Source: an uncultured Spartobacteria bacterium (lineage in GTDB: Bacteria > Verrucomicrobiota > Verrucomicrobiia > Chthoniobacterales > Chthoniobacteraceae). Taken from it: a stretch of 64,000 nt of DNA. Positions 1-11,798 of this stretch are shown here, one piece after another (positions within the stretch are counted from its first letter, which is position 1; each line of letters starts with the position of its first letter). The notes beneath the pieces are model-generated. The model saw only the letters and a list, made by a program, of their open reading frames with translations. It made no database searches and was not told the DNA's origin. The stretch spans positions 61,300 to 125,299 of the forward strand of contig CAIZLD010000017.1 of NCBI GenBank assembly GCA_903933715.1, read 5' to 3'. The position numbers were made by a program, and so were the translations under genes.

Positions 1-299
1 AGCTTGTGGAAAGCAAAGGGATGCCCAAAAAAAGAAAAGTCAGGCCGAACAGACGGCGGAGGAAGGATTGAGAGTTATTCGGGGACATTGGGGAGCGGTT
101 TCGAAAAAGAGCTGCTCGGGTTTCCTGGTCTCGTGATCAGGGCCAATCGGCCAAAAGTTTAGCCGGGTTGCAACCAGCCGTAAAGCGTAAAGGGTCACCG
201 GGAAAGCGTAAAAAGCTGTCGGGAAAACCGGTAGCCGCGACATCGCCAAATCGCTGATCCGCGTAGCCGAAGCGCTTAGAAATAGCCTCCCTGCCGGGC

Positions 300-3200
300 T
301 CAGGTCCAGGCGCAGATCGAGTCAACGTACGCCGCGGAGCCATCGCGCAACCAGCCGTCGAGTTGTGCCTGATCCTTCAACTGCTGGCCGCGTTGGCGGG
401 GCACCACGATGAAGCGGCAGTCCACCTCGGGTAGCGCGCTCATGTCGCCCCAGAGTTTTTCAAATTGCGCGACGGGGAAAATATCTTCCTGGCCGTGGCC
501 CCACCGTTTTTTCACTTCTTTTAGCGTGATGTAGGTGGGCATGCGCGCTGCGAGAGCGCGCACAGCGGCGGCGACTTTCTCTTCCTCGCCCAGTTCGGCG
601 CGGGTGAGGTGGAAAATGGCGAGCAGTTTATCGATATCGATCCAGGTCGTGAGCGTGTTGTAATAGGAGAGGTCGAACTCGGCCTCTTCACGCGGCATGG
701 CGAGCCCTTCGACCAATCGCACTTGGCCGTTGACGCGGGCGAGACCGCCGCCGCGATCTTCAATGCGCCGGGGGATCACCTCAAACCCAAGGGCCGCGCC
801 CTCCAGAATGTGGCGGCCCAGCAGGGCGGGGTCCACGTCCGCGCCGAGCGTGTCGATGTTGTGCAACATGAGCACCCTTAATTGCGGTTGGCGGGCGAGC
901 AGGTCGCGCAACGAGCCGTTGCGGAGCAGGTTGGCGATTTCATACCAATGCCCCACCGGGTGCATGCATTGGAGGGGGAGATTGTCTGTGTAATCGGTGG
1001 CTTCACCGGTTTCTCTGGCCCAGCCGATGAGCGCTCCATGCAGGCTCTCGCGCATTTTTTGCTTTTGCTCGTCGAGGATCTGCTGCGGCTGTTCTTCCCA
1101 CGCGAACATCAGGTCGCGCACCATCGGCACCATTCTTAGCCCGACGGAACGGCCTTGGGACAGGAGCGTCGGCCCCTCGTACCCGTAATTATTCTGCCTG
1201 GCGAGGTAATCGGCGATCGGCTGATGGGTGAGATAGCTGGTTGTAAACAGATGCGGCAGCCATTGTCCGGCGAGCTGGCTGATGCGGCGGCTCTTGGCGA
1301 GGTGCACCTCCATGAACGTCCGGTGAGTTCCCGCAAACTTGCAAAACGGATGAAGAGCCTTCACGACGCCCGCACCCTGGGTCCAGCGGCTGCCAGCCCC
1401 GGCGGCAAGCGTGATGACGCCGACTTCCCCGGCAGCGAGCGCGGCCATTCCCGCTGCCCGGCAGGAAGCGGCGAGCCCGTTGGTGGCGTCGCAAACATCT
1501 TCGGGACGCACATCCTCAAGCGTGGTGGTGGCGGGGAGGCGGTTCTGCGCCAGCCCGGTGCGGCCGGATTTCAAGTCGGCGCGGATCTGCTCGTGCGCTT
1601 CGCGGTCAAACCCGTTCGCTTCGAGCAGTTCGCCGAGCGAACCCGCCCGGTCGGTTCCGGTTTTTGCGCGCGGCAGCAGTTGATCAAAAAGGGTCTGGAC
1701 CATGCCGCCCAGTTCAGGCCGGGTGCGGCAAGCCGAGCCAAAGCGGTCGAGTTCAGCGCGGCGCGCCGGGCCGAGTTTGCGCGGATCGGTGCGCAGGAGC
1801 TGCGGGATTTGCAGGGCGTAATAGCCGCCGGGCAGGAGTGCGTCGCCCCCGGTGAGCAGCGTGGCAAAGGTGCCGTGCGGGTTGATTGCAAAATCGTACA
1901 CCACAGGCTCCATTGCAAACGGCAGCGCATGCTCCAGTTCGCGCTTGGTGGCGCTCATGATTTCCTGGAGGCGCCGCTGCGCTTCCGCCTTGCGGGCTGG
2001 CGCAAACATGAACCCCATGCCGCCACCGGACATCCCTCCCAGCATCCAAAAACCCCAGAAGTCGGAGCCAAATTCGGTCTCAACGCGCTTGATAAGCGTT
2101 TCGGTGTAAAAAGTGCTGGCCCACGGGATGATCGTCTGGATCGGGCCGGAGAAATTTCGCGTCGTGGCGGCCCCCAAAGCCCGGATGTCGCCGGTGCGCA
2201 GGCTGGCGAGTATCTCGTCGAGCACCCCCAGCGCCTCCTGGCGGCCGGTCCATTCCTTTTCGCAGCGCAGGAGGTATTTTTCGGTCACCATTTCCAATAT
2301 GGGACCGACGTTCTGGGCCATGCCGCCGTGAACGAGAACGAGGCTGTTTTGCAATGCCTGCCGGGTCGATTCCGGCGCATCGATTTCGCCCAGGATGCGG
2401 TGGCGGGGCATAAGACGGCCCCGGCTGATGCCGTATTCGGGATCTCCTTCCTGCGCGTGCGTCCCTTCGATCAGTTTAATGCCGGGCCAGATGCCGCCGG
2501 AATCTTGCCAGCCGCCGCCCGAGCCGCCGATCCATTCGCCCAGGATGGCGCGCGCCGCGACGAGGCGGCGTTCGGATTCCTCCAAAGGCCCGGTCAAGGA
2601 GCGGGCCTGGCCGGTGGCTCTCATGCAAAGAGAGATCAACGCCGCAAGCAGGTTCGTGGAGACCGCAAGCCGCGACCCTTTGGGGATGTTGTTGACGCTG
2701 CTGACGATCTCGATGCCCCGGCCGGGGCCGACCAATTGCGTGAGCAGCTCGGCCAAGCTTTCGCCGGACCCTTCCATGCCCGGCGGAACGACGCCTGAGG
2801 AGATGACGGCCGCTTTAAGCAGGCCGAGGTAATCTTTGGCGAAATCGAACACGTCGGCGAGGTCGCTCAGATCGGCGGTGGCACCGAGATCGACGCTCGT
2901 GAGCCGCAACACCGGTTCGTCAATCACGCGCAAGTAGGCCTCCACGGGCGGCTTTGGCGCGGCATCGCGGCCATGCACGCCGAGATCGATGGAGACGTTG
3001 AGGACGCGGGCGCCCTCGGGGAAATCCATGCCGAGAAAGAAAATATCGCTCCATGCGCTGTGGGAGAGATCCATGCGGACCGGGGTGCTTTCGCGCAGGA
3101 TAACCCCTTCTTCAAGCAGCTCGGGCCGGAAACGCAGCGGCTGGTCGGCGGGGTGGCCGAGCCGGAACATCCATTGGTTGCCGCGGACTGACCGGACGCT

Positions 3201-3602
3201 GCGGCGAACTTGGTTGGCGAGAGTCTGAAACGCAAGTTGGTGGTAGGCGCTGGCCAATGCGCTGGAGAGGGCGTCGCTCGGGCCTCCGGCGCGCTGTTCG
3301 GCCAGGAATATCTCGATGGCTTCCTCGAACCGGCGTTTGAGCAAGTGGGCATGGCCTTCGAACGAGATTTTACCTGCGGGCTGGTTTCCCAATTTTGGCG
3401 GCAGATGGAACCGGTAAATGGCCGCGAGGAAAAAAAGCGCTCGGACGCGCTCGTACAGGTTTTCGTTGCCCTGGCGGAATTTTTCCAGAGCCTCGCATTC
3501 GGCGAGGAGCCGGGAGGCGCTGGCCGGTGCGCAGAAGCAATCGAGCGGCTGATCGCGGATGGCGGCCTGCGGCGAGGTGATGAGATCGCTTAGGTGGATC
3601 AT
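300..3602 (-). CDS. Fusion protein: N-terminal GHMP-family (L-fucokinase-like) sugar kinase + C-terminal UDPGP-family nucleotidyltransferase
   Basis: ORF 300..4040(-); likely start [11 protein letters not shown] at 3602. Kinase motifs [23 protein letters not shown] and [15 protein letters not shown]-terminal [26 protein letters not shown] nucleotidyltransferase signature. Confidence 0.8.
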   Translation of the reverse strand: MIHLSDLITSPQAAIRDQPLDCFCAPASASRLLAECEALEKFRQGNENLYERVRALFFLAAIYRFHLPPKLGNQPAGKISFEGHAHLLKRRFEEAIEIFLAEQRAGGPSDALSSALASAYHQLAFQTLANQVRRSVRSVRGNQWMFRLGHPADQPLRFRPELLEEGVILRESTPVRMDLSHSAWSDIFFLGMDFPEGARVLNVSIDLGVHGRDAAPKPPVEAYLRVIDEPVLRLTSVDLGATADLSDLADVFDFAKDYLGLLKAAVISSGVVPPGMEGSGESLAELLTQLVGPGRGIEIVSSVNNIPKGSRLAVSTNLLAALISLCMRATGQARSLTGPLEESERRLVAARAILGEWIGGSGGGWQDSGGIWPGIKLIEGTHAQEGDPEYGISRGRLMPRHRILGEIDAPESTRQALQNSLVLVHGGMAQNVGPILEMVTEKYLLRCEKEWTGRQEALGVLDEILASLRTGDIRALGAATTRNFSGPIQTIIPWASTFYTETLIKRVETEFGSDFWGFWMLGGMSGGGMGFMFAPARKAEAQRRLQEIMSATKRELEHALPFAMEPVVYDFAINPHGTFATLLTGGDALLPGGYYALQIPQLLRTDPRKLGPARRAELDRFGSACRTRPELGGMVQTLFDQLLPRAKTGTDRAGSLGELLEANGFDREAHEQIRADLKSGRTGLAQNRLPATTTLEDVRPEDVCDATNGLAASCRAAGMAALAAGEVGVITLAAGAGSRWTQGAGVVKALHPFCKFAGTHRTFMEVHLAKSRRISQLAGQWLPHLFTTSYLTHQPIADYLARQNNYGYEGPTLLSQGRSVGLRMVPMVRDLMFAWEEQPQQILDEQKQKMRESLHGALIGWARETGEATDYTDNLPLQCMHPVGHWYEIANLLRNGSLRDLLARQPQLRVLMLHNIDTLGADVDPALLGRHILEGAALGFEVIPRRIEDRGGGLARVNGQVRLVEGLAMPREEAEFDLSYYNTLTTWIDIDKLLAIFHLTRAELGEEEKVAAAVRALAARMPTYITLKEVKKRWGHGQEDIFPVAQFEKLWGDMSALPEVDCRFIVVPRQRGQQLKDQAQLDGWLRDGSAAYVDSICAWT

Positions 3603-3615
3603 GGCCTCGGAAATT

Positions 3616-4452
3616 CTATGCCCGCATCGCGAGTTGTTCGACCAGGAGCGCCAGGACCTCGGCCCGTTCATTGCCGTTGAGGGCAAGGGCGAGCTGGGCG
3701 TTGAGCATCCCGTACCGGACAGCCAGGTTATGGCGGCTGCCCTCAAGTTCGAGCGCCAGGTAGCGTTCCGTTTTTGCCAGCCGGTCGAGCGTGGGGGAAA
3801 GCGGGATGTTTCCGGGGTTTGCGGCCACCGCTTCCGCAAGGAAACCCATGACACTGGGCTGCAAAACGTGGATGCCAAAATAGCAGAGGTAATGTCCGGC
3901 GCGGAGCCCTGGAACAATGAGCGCTTGTTCCGCCTCGGTCGGCGTCGGTTTTTCCATGACGTTCTCGATGCCGTAAAGCCGTTGTTTCCCCGCTTCGCGA
4001 TGCCCGCCGACGACACCATAGAGCGGCAACATGTTTTCACGGGTCGGCTGAACGGCGGAGACGGCGCACGATTCCGCCTCCGCGACTTTCACCACCTGTG
4101 CCGCGCAGGTTTCCGCGCCTTTGCTGACGTAAAAATGATCGCTGACGAAATGCAGGAACGGTTCGTCTCCCGCGAAATCCTTGGCGCAAAAAAGGGCGTG
4201 TCCATAGCCGCGCGGCTCGGGTTGTTCGACAAAATGCAGCTGGTCCAGCAGGTCGCCCGCGGCTTGCGCATAAGCAGCCCGGTCGCCCGGACAAATCACG
4301 ACGCAGATACCGTCCACTCCCGCGCTTGCGGCCTCATTAAGAAGGATGCGCAGCGCCGAACGCTGTACGCCGTCACGGTCGACAAAGGTTTGGAGCGGGA
4401 GGGAGCGTTGATTTCTTCCGGCGGCGGTAATGATGGCTTTTCGGATTTTCAC
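3616..4452 (-). CDS. Sugar nucleotidyltransferase, GalU/UTP-glucose-1-phosphate uridylyltransferase-like
   Basis: [21 protein letters not shown]... N-terminal nucleotidyltransferase fold; directly upstream of the kinase fusion on the same strand. Confidence 0.75.
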   Translation of the reverse strand: MKIRKAIITAAGRNQRSLPLQTFVDRDGVQRSALRILLNEAASAGVDGICVVICPGDRAAYAQAAGDLLDQLHFVEQPEPRGYGHALFCAKDFAGDEPFLHFVSDHFYVSKGAETCAAQVVKVAEAESCAVSAVQPTRENMLPLYGVVGGHREAGKQRLYGIENVMEKPTPTEAEQALIVPGLRAGHYLCYFGIHVLQPSVMGFLAEAVAANPGNIPLSPTLDRLAKTERYLALELEGSRHNLAVRYGMLNAQLALALNGNERAEVLALLVEQLAMRA

Positions 4453-4643
4453 GGCTTGGGCGGGTTGGACGAAATTTAGCAGGAAGGGGTTTCTCGTCGA
4501 GAAATCTTATGGGATTCGGAAATGGCCTACAGTCCAGTCGGAAATCACACTTCGGCCTCTTAAGGATCGAGCGGCATTGCGAGCCGACAGGTTGGCGGCG
4601 CTGGAGCAGGGATTGTCCCGTTTCCGAGCCGTTACGTGAGAAC

Positions 4644-4719
4644 TGGAGCCAATGACGAGATTCGAACTCGTGACCTGCTGATTACGAATCAGCTGCTCTA
4701 CCGACTGAGCTACATTGGC
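4644..4719 (-). tRNA. tRNA-Thr (anticodon CGT), CCA encoded
   Basis: Reverse complement GCCAATGTAGCTCAGTCGGTAGAGCAGCTGATTCGTAATCAGCAGGTCACGAGTTCGAATCTCGTCATTGGCTCCA folds as a cloverleaf; 7-bp acceptor GCCAATG/CATTGGC; anticodon loop TTCGTAA. Confidence 0.95.
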
Positions 4720-5136
4720 TTTTACTCTGAAACCGCGTCGATACCGATTCAGATTTCGTCTTGTCCGCTGTACTGCCCTTTTTACAAAAAATTGGCCAAC
4801 CAGGGAGACGCAATCCACGCCGGGAGTCGACCCGCGTTCTACCTGTCAAAATCTGTACCGTTACCAACCGTCCAGCACCTATTTCGCACGATTGAAAGGG
4901 GTAGGCAAGCCCATTCGCAAGAGTTTGGCGTCACCACCATACCGCCGCCACTCCGCATGAACACCATGATACCGAACCCACCCCGTTTCGTTCACGAATT
5001 TAGAAGTGAATATGAAGTCACGAATCCAGGAAAAAAGGCGGTGGAAGAAGTGAGGGGTGGGCATTTGAACCCACCCCCCTTCGATTTCAGTGCAGACTTT
5101 TTTGCTTCCGGATTTTTCTTGATTCGAAAAAACAGC

Positions 5137-6231
<1,095 letters not shown>

Positions 6232-6244
6232 TTAAGGCGGGAGC

Positions 6245-8023
6245 TTACTGCTCGCGCTCGGGAACCGTCACCTTAAATTTTTGGACAGTTTTTTTCTTAA
6301 CCACTGGCATTGGGGCGGGAGCGGTCCCCGGCTTGGGATAATCGGCAGCATTCTGGCGGTTGGCGGTTGGGACCATGCGGATGGCTCCCTTTGCATTGTT
6401 GCGCCAGCCGTTCGGATCGGCAAACTCCTCGCCGGAGTTTTTTAACCCGGAAACCTGATCTTCCAGCCCGGTGCCATAGCCCGGCTTGATGATGGTTGGA
6501 GTGATAAATACCAGCAGGTTGCGTTTGGCCCGGGCATTGAGACGTTCCTGGAAGAGATAGCCCAACACCGGAATATCGCCCAAAACCGGCACCTTGGCGC
6601 GCGTTTTGGTGGATTCATCCTGGAGCAACCCGCCGATGGCCAGGGTGTCGCCGCTCTTGATGAGCACGTTACTCTCCAAGGCGCGGGTGTCGATGACAGG
6701 GCTCCTCACAATGGCACCCCCGATGGTGAAAGCTTCATCGCGGACCTTATTGCTGATCTCCGGCTTCACCAACATGGTCACAAAGCTATCTTTGTTGATC
6801 GTGGGGGTGACTTCGAGGACGTTGCCGTATTCTTTTTCCTCAAAGCTGTCAAAAGTGGTCGAGGCCGTCTGCTCGTTGAACTTCAGTTTCGGGACCGGCT
6901 GTTTGGTGGTGATTTTGATGTTAGCCTTAAGATTGTTGGCGGTCACAACGCGGGGGTTGGCCAGGAATTCCGCATCGGTGTCTTCGTTCATCAACCGCAG
7001 CGTGGCGTTCATTTGAGGCACGCTGAGAATTGCGAATTGACCGGCAAGCGCGCTGGCGAAATCACCACCTGGCCCGGCTAAAAGAATATCGGAAAGGACG
7101 GTTCCATCTCCCGGAACCATATTGCCCGTAATGGGATCCAACCGCATTAGCCCGTTTTCTATTCTTAATCCCGAACCTGCAAATTTGAAGTTCTGCGCAT
7201 TCCCGGCACCGCCAAGCGTCCCCGCCCAATTAATCCCATAGCTCTGTTTGGGATTCGCGTTGACCTCGACCAAACGGGCTTCGATCATCACCTGCTGGGT
7301 GGGCCGGTCGAGCGACTCCAAAAAGAGCATGATGTTGTTGATGTTGGATTTGTAATCCCGGAAAAAGACGGTGTTGGTGCGGATATCGATCTGCGGGATG
7401 ATCCCGCTCTGGATTTGCGAGGCGATCAGCGATTTGAGCCGGTCGTTTTCCACCATTTCGCCCTTGTTGGCCTCGCCCGCCTTTACAACCCCGGTGGCGG
7501 CATAGCTGAAGGTGTAACAGCCGCTTTCGGTCGGTTCCTTGGCTTTTTCAGCCGCTGTTTTAACAAAATAGACGTTGTTGACCTGCGACATGTCCAGCCC
7601 CTTGGCATCCACGATCACCTTGATCGCTTCGAGCGGAGTCAAATTTTCGACCCGCATATTGACGGTCCCCTGGATCTGGTCGCTGACCATGATGTTGATC
7701 CCCGCCTGGCGCGCGAGGAGGCGCAGCACCATCGCCACTTCGTCTCCCTGGAACTCATGCACCGTGCGCGCATTGGGGTTGGCGGCTGCCGGAGGCGGCA
7801 GAACCGGCGCGACGACGGCCGGGGCCGGAGCGGCGGCATCGGCGGGAACCCCGGTGGCTACGGGAGCCGCGGGGGGCTCAATGGCCACCGGAACCGGAGT
7901 GGCCGCGACCATGGGCACTGGAGTGGCTTCAGCACCCGGAGCCGCCACCGCCGGAGCGGGGGTCTGAGCCTGAATCGAAGCTACCGAAATCACCGAGCAC
8001 AGGAGAGGGGTAAGTTTCCGCAT
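6245..8023 (-). CDS. Secretin (type II secretion GspD / type IV pilus PilQ-like)
   Basis: STN-like VHEFQGDEVAMVLRLLARQAGINIMVSDQIQGTVNM plus C-terminal secretin motif VPVLGDIPVLGYLFQERLNARAKRNLLVFITPTII. Start MRKLTPLL with signal peptide. Confidence 0.9.
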   Translation of the reverse strand: MRKLTPLLCSVISVASIQAQTPAPAVAAPGAEATPVPMVAATPVPVAIEPPAAPVATGVPADAAAPAPAVVAPVLPPPAAANPNARTVHEFQGDEVAMVLRLLARQAGINIMVSDQIQGTVNMRVENLTPLEAIKVIVDAKGLDMSQVNNVYFVKTAAEKAKEPTESGCYTFSYAATGVVKAGEANKGEMVENDRLKSLIASQIQSGIIPQIDIRTNTVFFRDYKSNINNIMLFLESLDRPTQQVMIEARLVEVNANPKQSYGINWAGTLGGAGNAQNFKFAGSGLRIENGLMRLDPITGNMVPGDGTVLSDILLAGPGGDFASALAGQFAILSVPQMNATLRLMNEDTDAEFLANPRVVTANNLKANIKITTKQPVPKLKFNEQTASTTFDSFEEKEYGNVLEVTPTINKDSFVTMLVKPEISNKVRDEAFTIGGAIVRSPVIDTRALESNVLIKSGDTLAIGGLLQDESTKTRAKVPVLGDIPVLGYLFQERLNARAKRNLLVFITPTIIKPGYGTGLEDQVSGLKNSGEEFADPNGWRNNAKGAIRMVPTANRQNAADYPKPGTAPAPMPVVKKKTVQKFKVTVPEREQ

Positions 8024-8124
8024 ATTTTTTATGATACCGAATTTAGTGGAATACACTAGCAGGAAATGAACCAGTCAGCCCAGGCCAGCGGCTAATTTTA
8101 TCATTTACAGCAATTTATTCCGGC

Positions 8125-8784
8125 TTACTCCTCGGTTTCGCGAACCGCCCTGATAAATTCACGCACGCGACCGGGATCTTTTTTGCAGAATTGAGATTCG
8201 ACTCCGCTCGCCACGTCCACCCCATAGGGACGGACAATCCGGACCGCCTCGGCCACATTCTCCGGGTTAAGCCCTCCTGAAAGGATGATCCGCAATCCCG
8301 GATTTTCCCTCACGAACTCCGCAGCCAACCCGAGGTCAATCAAGCAGCCGGTGCCGCCGTAAGCGCCGGGGACGAACGCATCCAGGAGCACCGCGGACGC
8401 TCCGAACCGGGAGGCTTGAGCCAGCGACACGCGATCGCGGGCTGCCACCGCTTTGATGAAGCCGTGTCGCGCAAACGGGGCGCAATATTCCGCGGTTTCG
8501 TCGCCGTGAAATTGGAGCAGGTCGATCCCCGGTAAACCAAGCACCGCCTGGGCTTGCGGCAAGGTCGGATTCACCAGCACCGCCACCCGCGCCACAAAAG
8601 GTGGCAACTGGGCGATCCACTCCGAAGCACGGGTAAGATCGATAAACCGTTTGGAACCCTCAAATCCGTTAAAGCCGAGCGCGTCGGCTCCGGCTTCAAT
8701 GGCGTCCAGGGCGTCTTGCGGGTTGGTGATCCCGCAAATTTTGATTCGGATTTTATTTTTTTTCGCGCTCATCGTCATGCTCAA
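8125..8784 (-). CDS. trpF: Phosphoribosylanthranilate isomerase
   Basis: IKICGITNPQDALDAIEAGADALGF, LLQFHGDE, ILSGGLNPENVAEAV, GVDVASGVE motifs. Confidence 0.93.
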   Translation of the reverse strand: MSMTMSAKKNKIRIKICGITNPQDALDAIEAGADALGFNGFEGSKRFIDLTRASEWIAQLPPFVARVAVLVNPTLPQAQAVLGLPGIDLLQFHGDETAEYCAPFARHGFIKAVAARDRVSLAQASRFGASAVLLDAFVPGAYGGTGCLIDLGLAAEFVRENPGLRIILSGGLNPENVAEAVRIVRPYGVDVASGVESQFCKKDPGRVREFIRAVRETEE

Positions 8785-9217
8785 TCACGCGTCCTTCCAC
8801 GCGTTTCATTTCACCGGGAGGCAGCGGCGGCTCCTCTCTGGAAAAATTGCGGACGCGGACCTCGACGCCGCGATCCTCTTTAAAGAGATGGCTGATGACC
8901 GAAGAGACCGCGCTGATCACCAGGGCTCCGAAAAAAGCCGACCAAAAGCCGTCCACATGAAATCCTTCGATCCAGCCGCCCCCGACAAAATGCAAAAGGA
9001 GGGCGTTGATGATCGGGATGAAAAGCCCCAAAGAAAGCACGATCAGCGGAAGGCTGAAAACAAGCAGCACCGGGCGAACCACCGCGTTAAGAATCCCCAG
9101 TAACAACCCGGCCCACAACAAGGCTCCGAGGTTTTCAAAAGTGATCCCTGGGACCACCCCCGTGGCAATCAACACGGCAAACGTCGTGGAGGCCCACCGA
9201 ACTATAAAATCTTTCAT
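8753..9217 (-). CDS. Phage holin family 4-like (YvlD-type) small membrane protein
   Basis: MKDFIVRWASTTFAVLIATGVVPGITFENLGALLWAGLLLGILNAVVRPVLLVFSLPLIVLSLGLF... Confidence 0.75.
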   Translation of the reverse strand: MKDFIVRWASTTFAVLIATGVVPGITFENLGALLWAGLLLGILNAVVRPVLLVFSLPLIVLSLGLFIPIINALLLHFVGGGWIEGFHVDGFWSAFFGALVISAVSSVISHLFKEDRGVEVRVRNFSREEPPLPPGEMKRVEGRVIEHDDEREKK

Positions 9218-9249
9218 CTCAATCGTGGAACGCGGCCCATCAAAACCGG

Positions 9250-9483
9250 TCAAGACCGCTTGGTGAATATCCGGAGCTGGTCGGCCTGCGTTTTGAGTAG
9301 TTCGAGCTTTTCCAACGTTTTCTGTTGGCTCTGGAGCAAAGCTTCATTGGCGGCTTTCAGTTCCGTCAACATCTGCAACGGCGTTTTCGGAACATCCACT
9401 CCCTGCGAATGCAAGCGGACCGGCGAAGCCACGAGCGCGAATGCCACGCTCACTGCCAAAATAGAAAAAGAAGATCGGTTCAT
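9250..9483 (-). CDS. Small secreted coiled-coil hypothetical protein
   Basis: Signal peptide plus LTELKAANEALLQSQQKTLEKLELLKTQADQLRIFTKR; overlaps the next ORF by 4 bp. Confidence 0.55.
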   Translation of the reverse strand: MNRSSFSILAVSVAFALVASPVRLHSQGVDVPKTPLQMLTELKAANEALLQSQQKTLEKLELLKTQADQLRIFTKRS

Positions 9484-9737
9484 TTGGAACTCCCTCCCGA
9501 ACGCGCCGCATAGATCCGCGCCTGACGGATCGATTCCTCGATCGCGGCGATTTGCGCATCCATCGCGGCCTGGTTGGCAACGAGTTGTTTATTTTGCGCC
9601 GTCAACTGGTTGACGAGCGCCACCACCTGAGGCGAAAAATCCGCCGGACTTTGTCCGGAGGTGGACTGGGGGGCGGCCAATCCCAACCAAACCAATACCC
9701 CGGCAATGGCCAGAAGATAGAGCGGGCGGGTCTTCAT
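9480..9737 (-). CDS. Small secreted coiled-coil hypothetical protein
   Basis: Signal peptide plus VALVNQLTAQNKQLVANQAAMDAQIAAIEESIRQARIYAARS; resembles its downstream neighbour in layout. Confidence 0.55.
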   Translation of the reverse strand: MKTRPLYLLAIAGVLVWLGLAAPQSTSGQSPADFSPQVVALVNQLTAQNKQLVANQAAMDAQIAAIEESIRQARIYAARSGGSSK

Positions 9738-10218
9738 AAGGCACCCACTCTACGCTCAAACGGGCCTCCCGTATAGCCAAAGTTAGGCTGTGTTCACGAA
9801 TCCAGAAAGGAGCCCTCTGTTTTTTTGACAAGGCTTACTTGCATCCAGAGTCCCTGCCTTGCTTTCCTCCTCAATTGCCTTTCTCCGTGCCTCGGTGCCT
9901 CCGTGCCTCGGTGTTAAATACCATTGAGCTTCGAAACTCCCGGCGCGTGGTCTTTTCTTTGCGCGTCTTCTCCCCTCAGCCAACGGGGAAAGACCCCTTT
10001 CTGAATCTCCACACCTCTCTTGCTGCCTTCCTTTGCCTTTTTCACACGGAGGCACGGAGATTTTTGATCCAAGCTCATCTGGAATGCGAGCGCGACGGTC
10101 AGTGCCGCCGCCATCTTCTCGGGAAAAACTTTTGGCAGATGCTCTTAAATGCAGATCGACCCGCTTCTGGCGCGAATTCTGCTTGCTCCACGGCGTTGAT
10201 GGCCTACGTTGCCTCCAC

Positions 10219-11619
10219 ATGGCCGGAATGCAACAGGTCCAAAATCTTTCGATGCAGCAGACGCTGGCGCCACAGCTCCAGCAAAGCCTGCAAATTCTTC
10301 AGGTGCCGCTCTTGGAGCTGCGCAACCTGATCCAGGCCGAGTTGTCCACCAATCCCGTGATCGAGGAAGAGCGCACCGAACCGACGGTGGAAGACAAGCA
10401 GCGGGAGCATGACGAGTTCCAGGAGGAATTCGAGCATCTGGCCAAGCTGGATGAGGAATGGCGCGATTACATGTCGCAAAGCAGCGCCTACTCCTCCCGT
10501 TCGCAGGAAGACGAGGAACGCCGCCAATTTTTCTTCGACTCGATCACCAGCAACGAGACCCTCCAGCAACATCTTCTGGAGCAACTCCAAACGAGCGATC
10601 TCACCGATTCGGGGCGCAAGATTGCCGAGTTCATCATCGGCAACATCGACGACATGGGATTTCTTCAAGCCGCCCCGGAGGAAATGGCGCAAAACTCCGG
10701 TCTCGAAACCGGCCAAATCCAGGAAGTTCTTGAGTTGATCCAGACCTTTCACCCGGTGGGGGTTGGCTCGCGGGATTTGCGCGAATGCCTCCTTATCCAA
10801 CTCCGCCGGCTGGGAAAAGCCGACAGCATGGAATACCGTATTGTTGCAAATCATCTCGAAGATCTCGGCAAACACCGTTACCCGGAGATTGCGCGCCGCC
10901 TCAACTCCACCCCCGAGCAGATCCAGAAGTGCGCCCATTTCATCGCCACCCTGGACCCCAAGCCGGGCCAGCTTTTCACCCCGGACCAGACCAACTACGT
11001 CCTGCCGGATGTCACCATCGAGAAAATCGGCAATGAATGGCAGATCAGCCTCAACGGGGAACAAATCCCGCATCTCCGCATTTCCAATACCTACAAGGAT
11101 TTGATGGCCCGCGAGGAAAACCCGGCCGACGTCCGCGACTACATCCGGGAGAAAATCCGCAGTGGCAAGTTCCTCATCAAGAGCATCCACCAGCGCCAGC
11201 AAACCATTTCCAACATTGCCCAGGAAATCCTGGCACGGCAGATCGAGTTTTTTGAAAAAGGGCCGACTGCGCTCCGGCCCCTGACAATGGTGCAAGTGGC
11301 TGAAGTCGTCGGGGTCCACGAGACCACCGTCAGCCGGGCCATTTCCGGCAAATACATCGCCACACCGTGGGGCGTTTTCGAGATGAAATATTTCTTCACC
11401 CCCGGCTACCAGACCAGCGGGGGCGAAGCGATGAGCAACACCAGCGTCAAAAACGCCATCGTCGAACTCGTCCGGGGCGAGGAGACGCGGATGCCGCTCT
11501 CCGACAAAGAGATCGTCGATATTCTTACCGAACGCGGCATCCCGATCGCCCGGCGCACCGTCGCCAAATACCGGGCCGAAGCCGGCATCCTCCCCAGCAA
11601 CCTGCGCAAGAGCTATTAG
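10219..11619 (+). CDS. rpoN: RNA polymerase sigma-54 factor
   Basis: MAGMQQVQNLSMQQTLAPQLQQSLQILQVPLLEL region I and C-terminal RpoN box ARRTVAKYRAEAGILPSNLRK. Confidence 0.96.
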   Translation: MAGMQQVQNLSMQQTLAPQLQQSLQILQVPLLELRNLIQAELSTNPVIEEERTEPTVEDKQREHDEFQEEFEHLAKLDEEWRDYMSQSSAYSSRSQEDEERRQFFFDSITSNETLQQHLLEQLQTSDLTDSGRKIAEFIIGNIDDMGFLQAAPEEMAQNSGLETGQIQEVLELIQTFHPVGVGSRDLRECLLIQLRRLGKADSMEYRIVANHLEDLGKHRYPEIARRLNSTPEQIQKCAHFIATLDPKPGQLFTPDQTNYVLPDVTIEKIGNEWQISLNGEQIPHLRISNTYKDLMAREENPADVRDYIREKIRSGKFLIKSIHQRQQTISNIAQEILARQIEFFEKGPTALRPLTMVQVAEVVGVHETTVSRAISGKYIATPWGVFEMKYFFTPGYQTSGGEAMSNTSVKNAIVELVRGEETRMPLSDKEIVDILTERGIPIARRTVAKYRAEAGILPSNLRKSY

Positions 11620-11640
11620 GGAACACAGCGGGGTTCAGTC

Positions 11641-11717
11641 TCTCGCAAAGACGCAAAGGCGCAAAGAAGAGGAGTTTTTTTGCCTTTCCTTTGCGTCTTT
11701 GCGTCTTTGCGTGAAAT
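11641..11717. repeat. Dispersed hairpin repeat tctcgcaaagacgcaaaggcgcaaag...ctttgcgtctttgcgtctttgcg (copy 1)
   Basis: Long imperfect inverted repeat; further copies at 14879, 52991 and 54394. Confidence 0.9.
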
Positions 11718-11798
11718 AAAAACTAAAAAGCCGGGTATTGGACGGCAAATCGGGGTTGCCCCGAGCTGATAAACGGGGTATATGTCGTCGTTTCTATC

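Noticed and set aside
1155-2798. 547-aa ORF on + strand
   Set aside because: Fully antisense to the kinase/nucleotidyltransferase fusion; composition typical of GC-rich shadow ORFs and no recognisable motifs.
8753-9217. Phage holin annotation as evidence of prophage
   Set aside because: YvlD-type holin-family-4-like membrane proteins are widespread chromosomal genes; no other phage genes nearby.
9783-10220. 145-aa ORF on - strand containing RHGGTEARRK
   Set aside because: Translation of an intergenic hairpin repeat (ccgtgcctcggtgcctccgtg / cacggaggcacggag), not a protein.
10204-11319. 371-aa ORF on - strand
   Set aside because: Antisense shadow of rpoN.
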